From: an uncultured Fibrobacter sp.
GTDB taxonomy: Bacteria; Fibrobacterota; Fibrobacteria; Fibrobacterales; Fibrobacteraceae
Direction: 5' to 3'
Length of the DNA: 6,660 nt
Assembly: GCF_937877005.1 (NCBI RefSeq)
Contig: NZ_CALEFV010000032.1
Coordinates: 1-6,660, forward strand
Positions 6,134 through 6,660 of the stretch are shown piece after piece. Under the pieces are notes generated by a model, which did not search any database, had not been told where the DNA came from, and worked only from the letters and a program-made list of their open reading frames with translations. Position 1 is the stretch's first letter, and every line of letters starts with the position of its first letter. Both the position numbers and the translations under genes were made by a program.

Positions 6134-6138
6134 TGTAC

Positions 6139-6660
6139 ATGAGTACCTGTCCATATTGTAAATCGGAGGTGGCAGAGGTCAAGTTCCAGCATCTGGACTT
6201 ACGTATTTGCCCCAAGTGCTATTCAACGTTTTTCCCGTGCGACCAGACCATGGCCTTCCGCAGCGATCTCACCGATAAGTCTCGCGAGCTCTGGCTCAAG
6301 GCGCTGCTTTCCAAGAATGTGCAGGATCCGGTTTGCGAAAACCCGTGCTGCATTGATCATGGAGAAACACTTGTTCAGGGCAAGCTCCCCGATTATGGTT
6401 ACGATGGAAAGGTGACGACCTGCTGCAAGATGTTCCATATGCCGCCTTCGATGATCATTCAGCTGCTCAAGCGTACTTTGGAACATCCGTTCCAGATACC
6501 TGCTAAAGAAGGGAGACATCATTTCTTCTTTATCCGTGCGCTCGATGCCGTGGTGAACAAGCTCTTTGGCGAAAAGGAACCCGACGAAGATCCGCTGGAT
6601 CTGGTGCAGTATAGCCTTCACTTGAAACCGATTCTCGAACCTGAAGATTCTAATGGCTAA
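6139..6660 (+). CDS. Cysteine-rich, probably zinc-binding protein of unknown function
   Basis: I do not recognise a named gene. The 173-residue protein opens with CPYC (Cys4, Cys7) and CPKC (Cys24, Cys27) separated by 16 residues, the pattern of a zf-TFIIB-like zinc ribbon. A second cysteine group follows: Cys66, Cys70, Cys71 and His74, then Cys95, Cys96 and His100 (TTCCKMFHMPP), which could bind a second metal. The C-terminal part is helical-looking with the segment HHFFFIRALDAVVNKLF (127-143) and an acidic tail. There is no signal peptide or membrane span, so it should be cytosolic. The frame is open far upstream through the antisense of cnoX, but the ATG at 6139 is chosen because the protein-like CPYC region starts there, just after the promoter-like box. 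The stop TAA is the last three bases of the window. Metal binding is likely; a role in transcription, translation or protein handling cannot be told apart. Confidence 0.82.
   Translation: MSTCPYCKSEVAEVKFQHLDLRICPKCYSTFFPCDQTMAFRSDLTDKSRELWLKALLSKNVQDPVCENPCCIDHGETLVQGKLPDYGYDGKVTTCCKMFHMPPSMIIQLLKRTLEHPFQIPAKEGRHHFFFIRALDAVVNKLFGEKEPDEDPLDLVQYSLHLKPILEPEDSNG

Noticed and set aside
5335..6138. Upstream extension of the cysteine-rich protein's frame (441 codons in all)
   Set aside because: The extra part is antisense to the CnoX-type gene, and the protein-like sequence begins at the ATG at 6139 just after a promoter-like box.

Overview
The window looks like chromosomal DNA from a Fibrobacter-type bacterium (FCB group). 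Three things point that way: a lipoprotein that starts its mature part with Cys-Gly-Asp-Asp and a serine run; AT-rich TATATTTG-type promoter boxes of the FCB kind; and an outer-membrane TonB-dependent receptor, which shows a Gram-negative envelope. The taxonomic call is an inference and no rRNA is present. All genes look like native housekeeping or transport genes; I see no insertion sequence, phage gene, tRNA or CRISPR array.

Layout: (1) 1-818, minus strand, the N-terminal 272 codons of quinolinate synthase NadA (NAD synthesis), running off the left edge. (2) 819-1087, a divergent intergenic region with a promoter-like box for each direction and a full cobalamin riboswitch (about 868-1076) in front of the next gene. 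(3) 1088-3079, plus strand, a BtuB-like TonB-dependent outer-membrane receptor. (4) 3120-4253, plus strand, a beta-propeller lipoprotein 40 bp downstream, very probably co-transcribed. (5) 4254-4300, a short convergent junction with a REP-like hairpin. (6) 4301-5284, minus strand, tRNA dihydrouridine synthase DusA, whose start overlaps by one base the stop of (7) 5284-6108, minus strand, a CnoX/YbbN-type thioredoxin-TPR protein. (8) A 30-bp divergent promoter. (9) 6139-6660, plus strand, a cysteine-rich, probably zinc-binding small protein of unknown function ending exactly at the right edge.

The central system is the riboswitch-receptor-lipoprotein unit. It reads as vitamin B12 uptake: the riboswitch senses cobalamin, the receptor imports it, and the propeller lipoprotein could be a surface capture partner comparable in architecture to BtuG of gut Bacteroides. 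A second theme is promoter architecture: nadA, cnoX and the zinc-protein gene each have a TATATT-type box only 4-5 nt before the ATG and no Shine-Dalgarno sequence, suggesting leaderless mRNAs, whereas the B12 uptake genes have clear Shine-Dalgarno sites.
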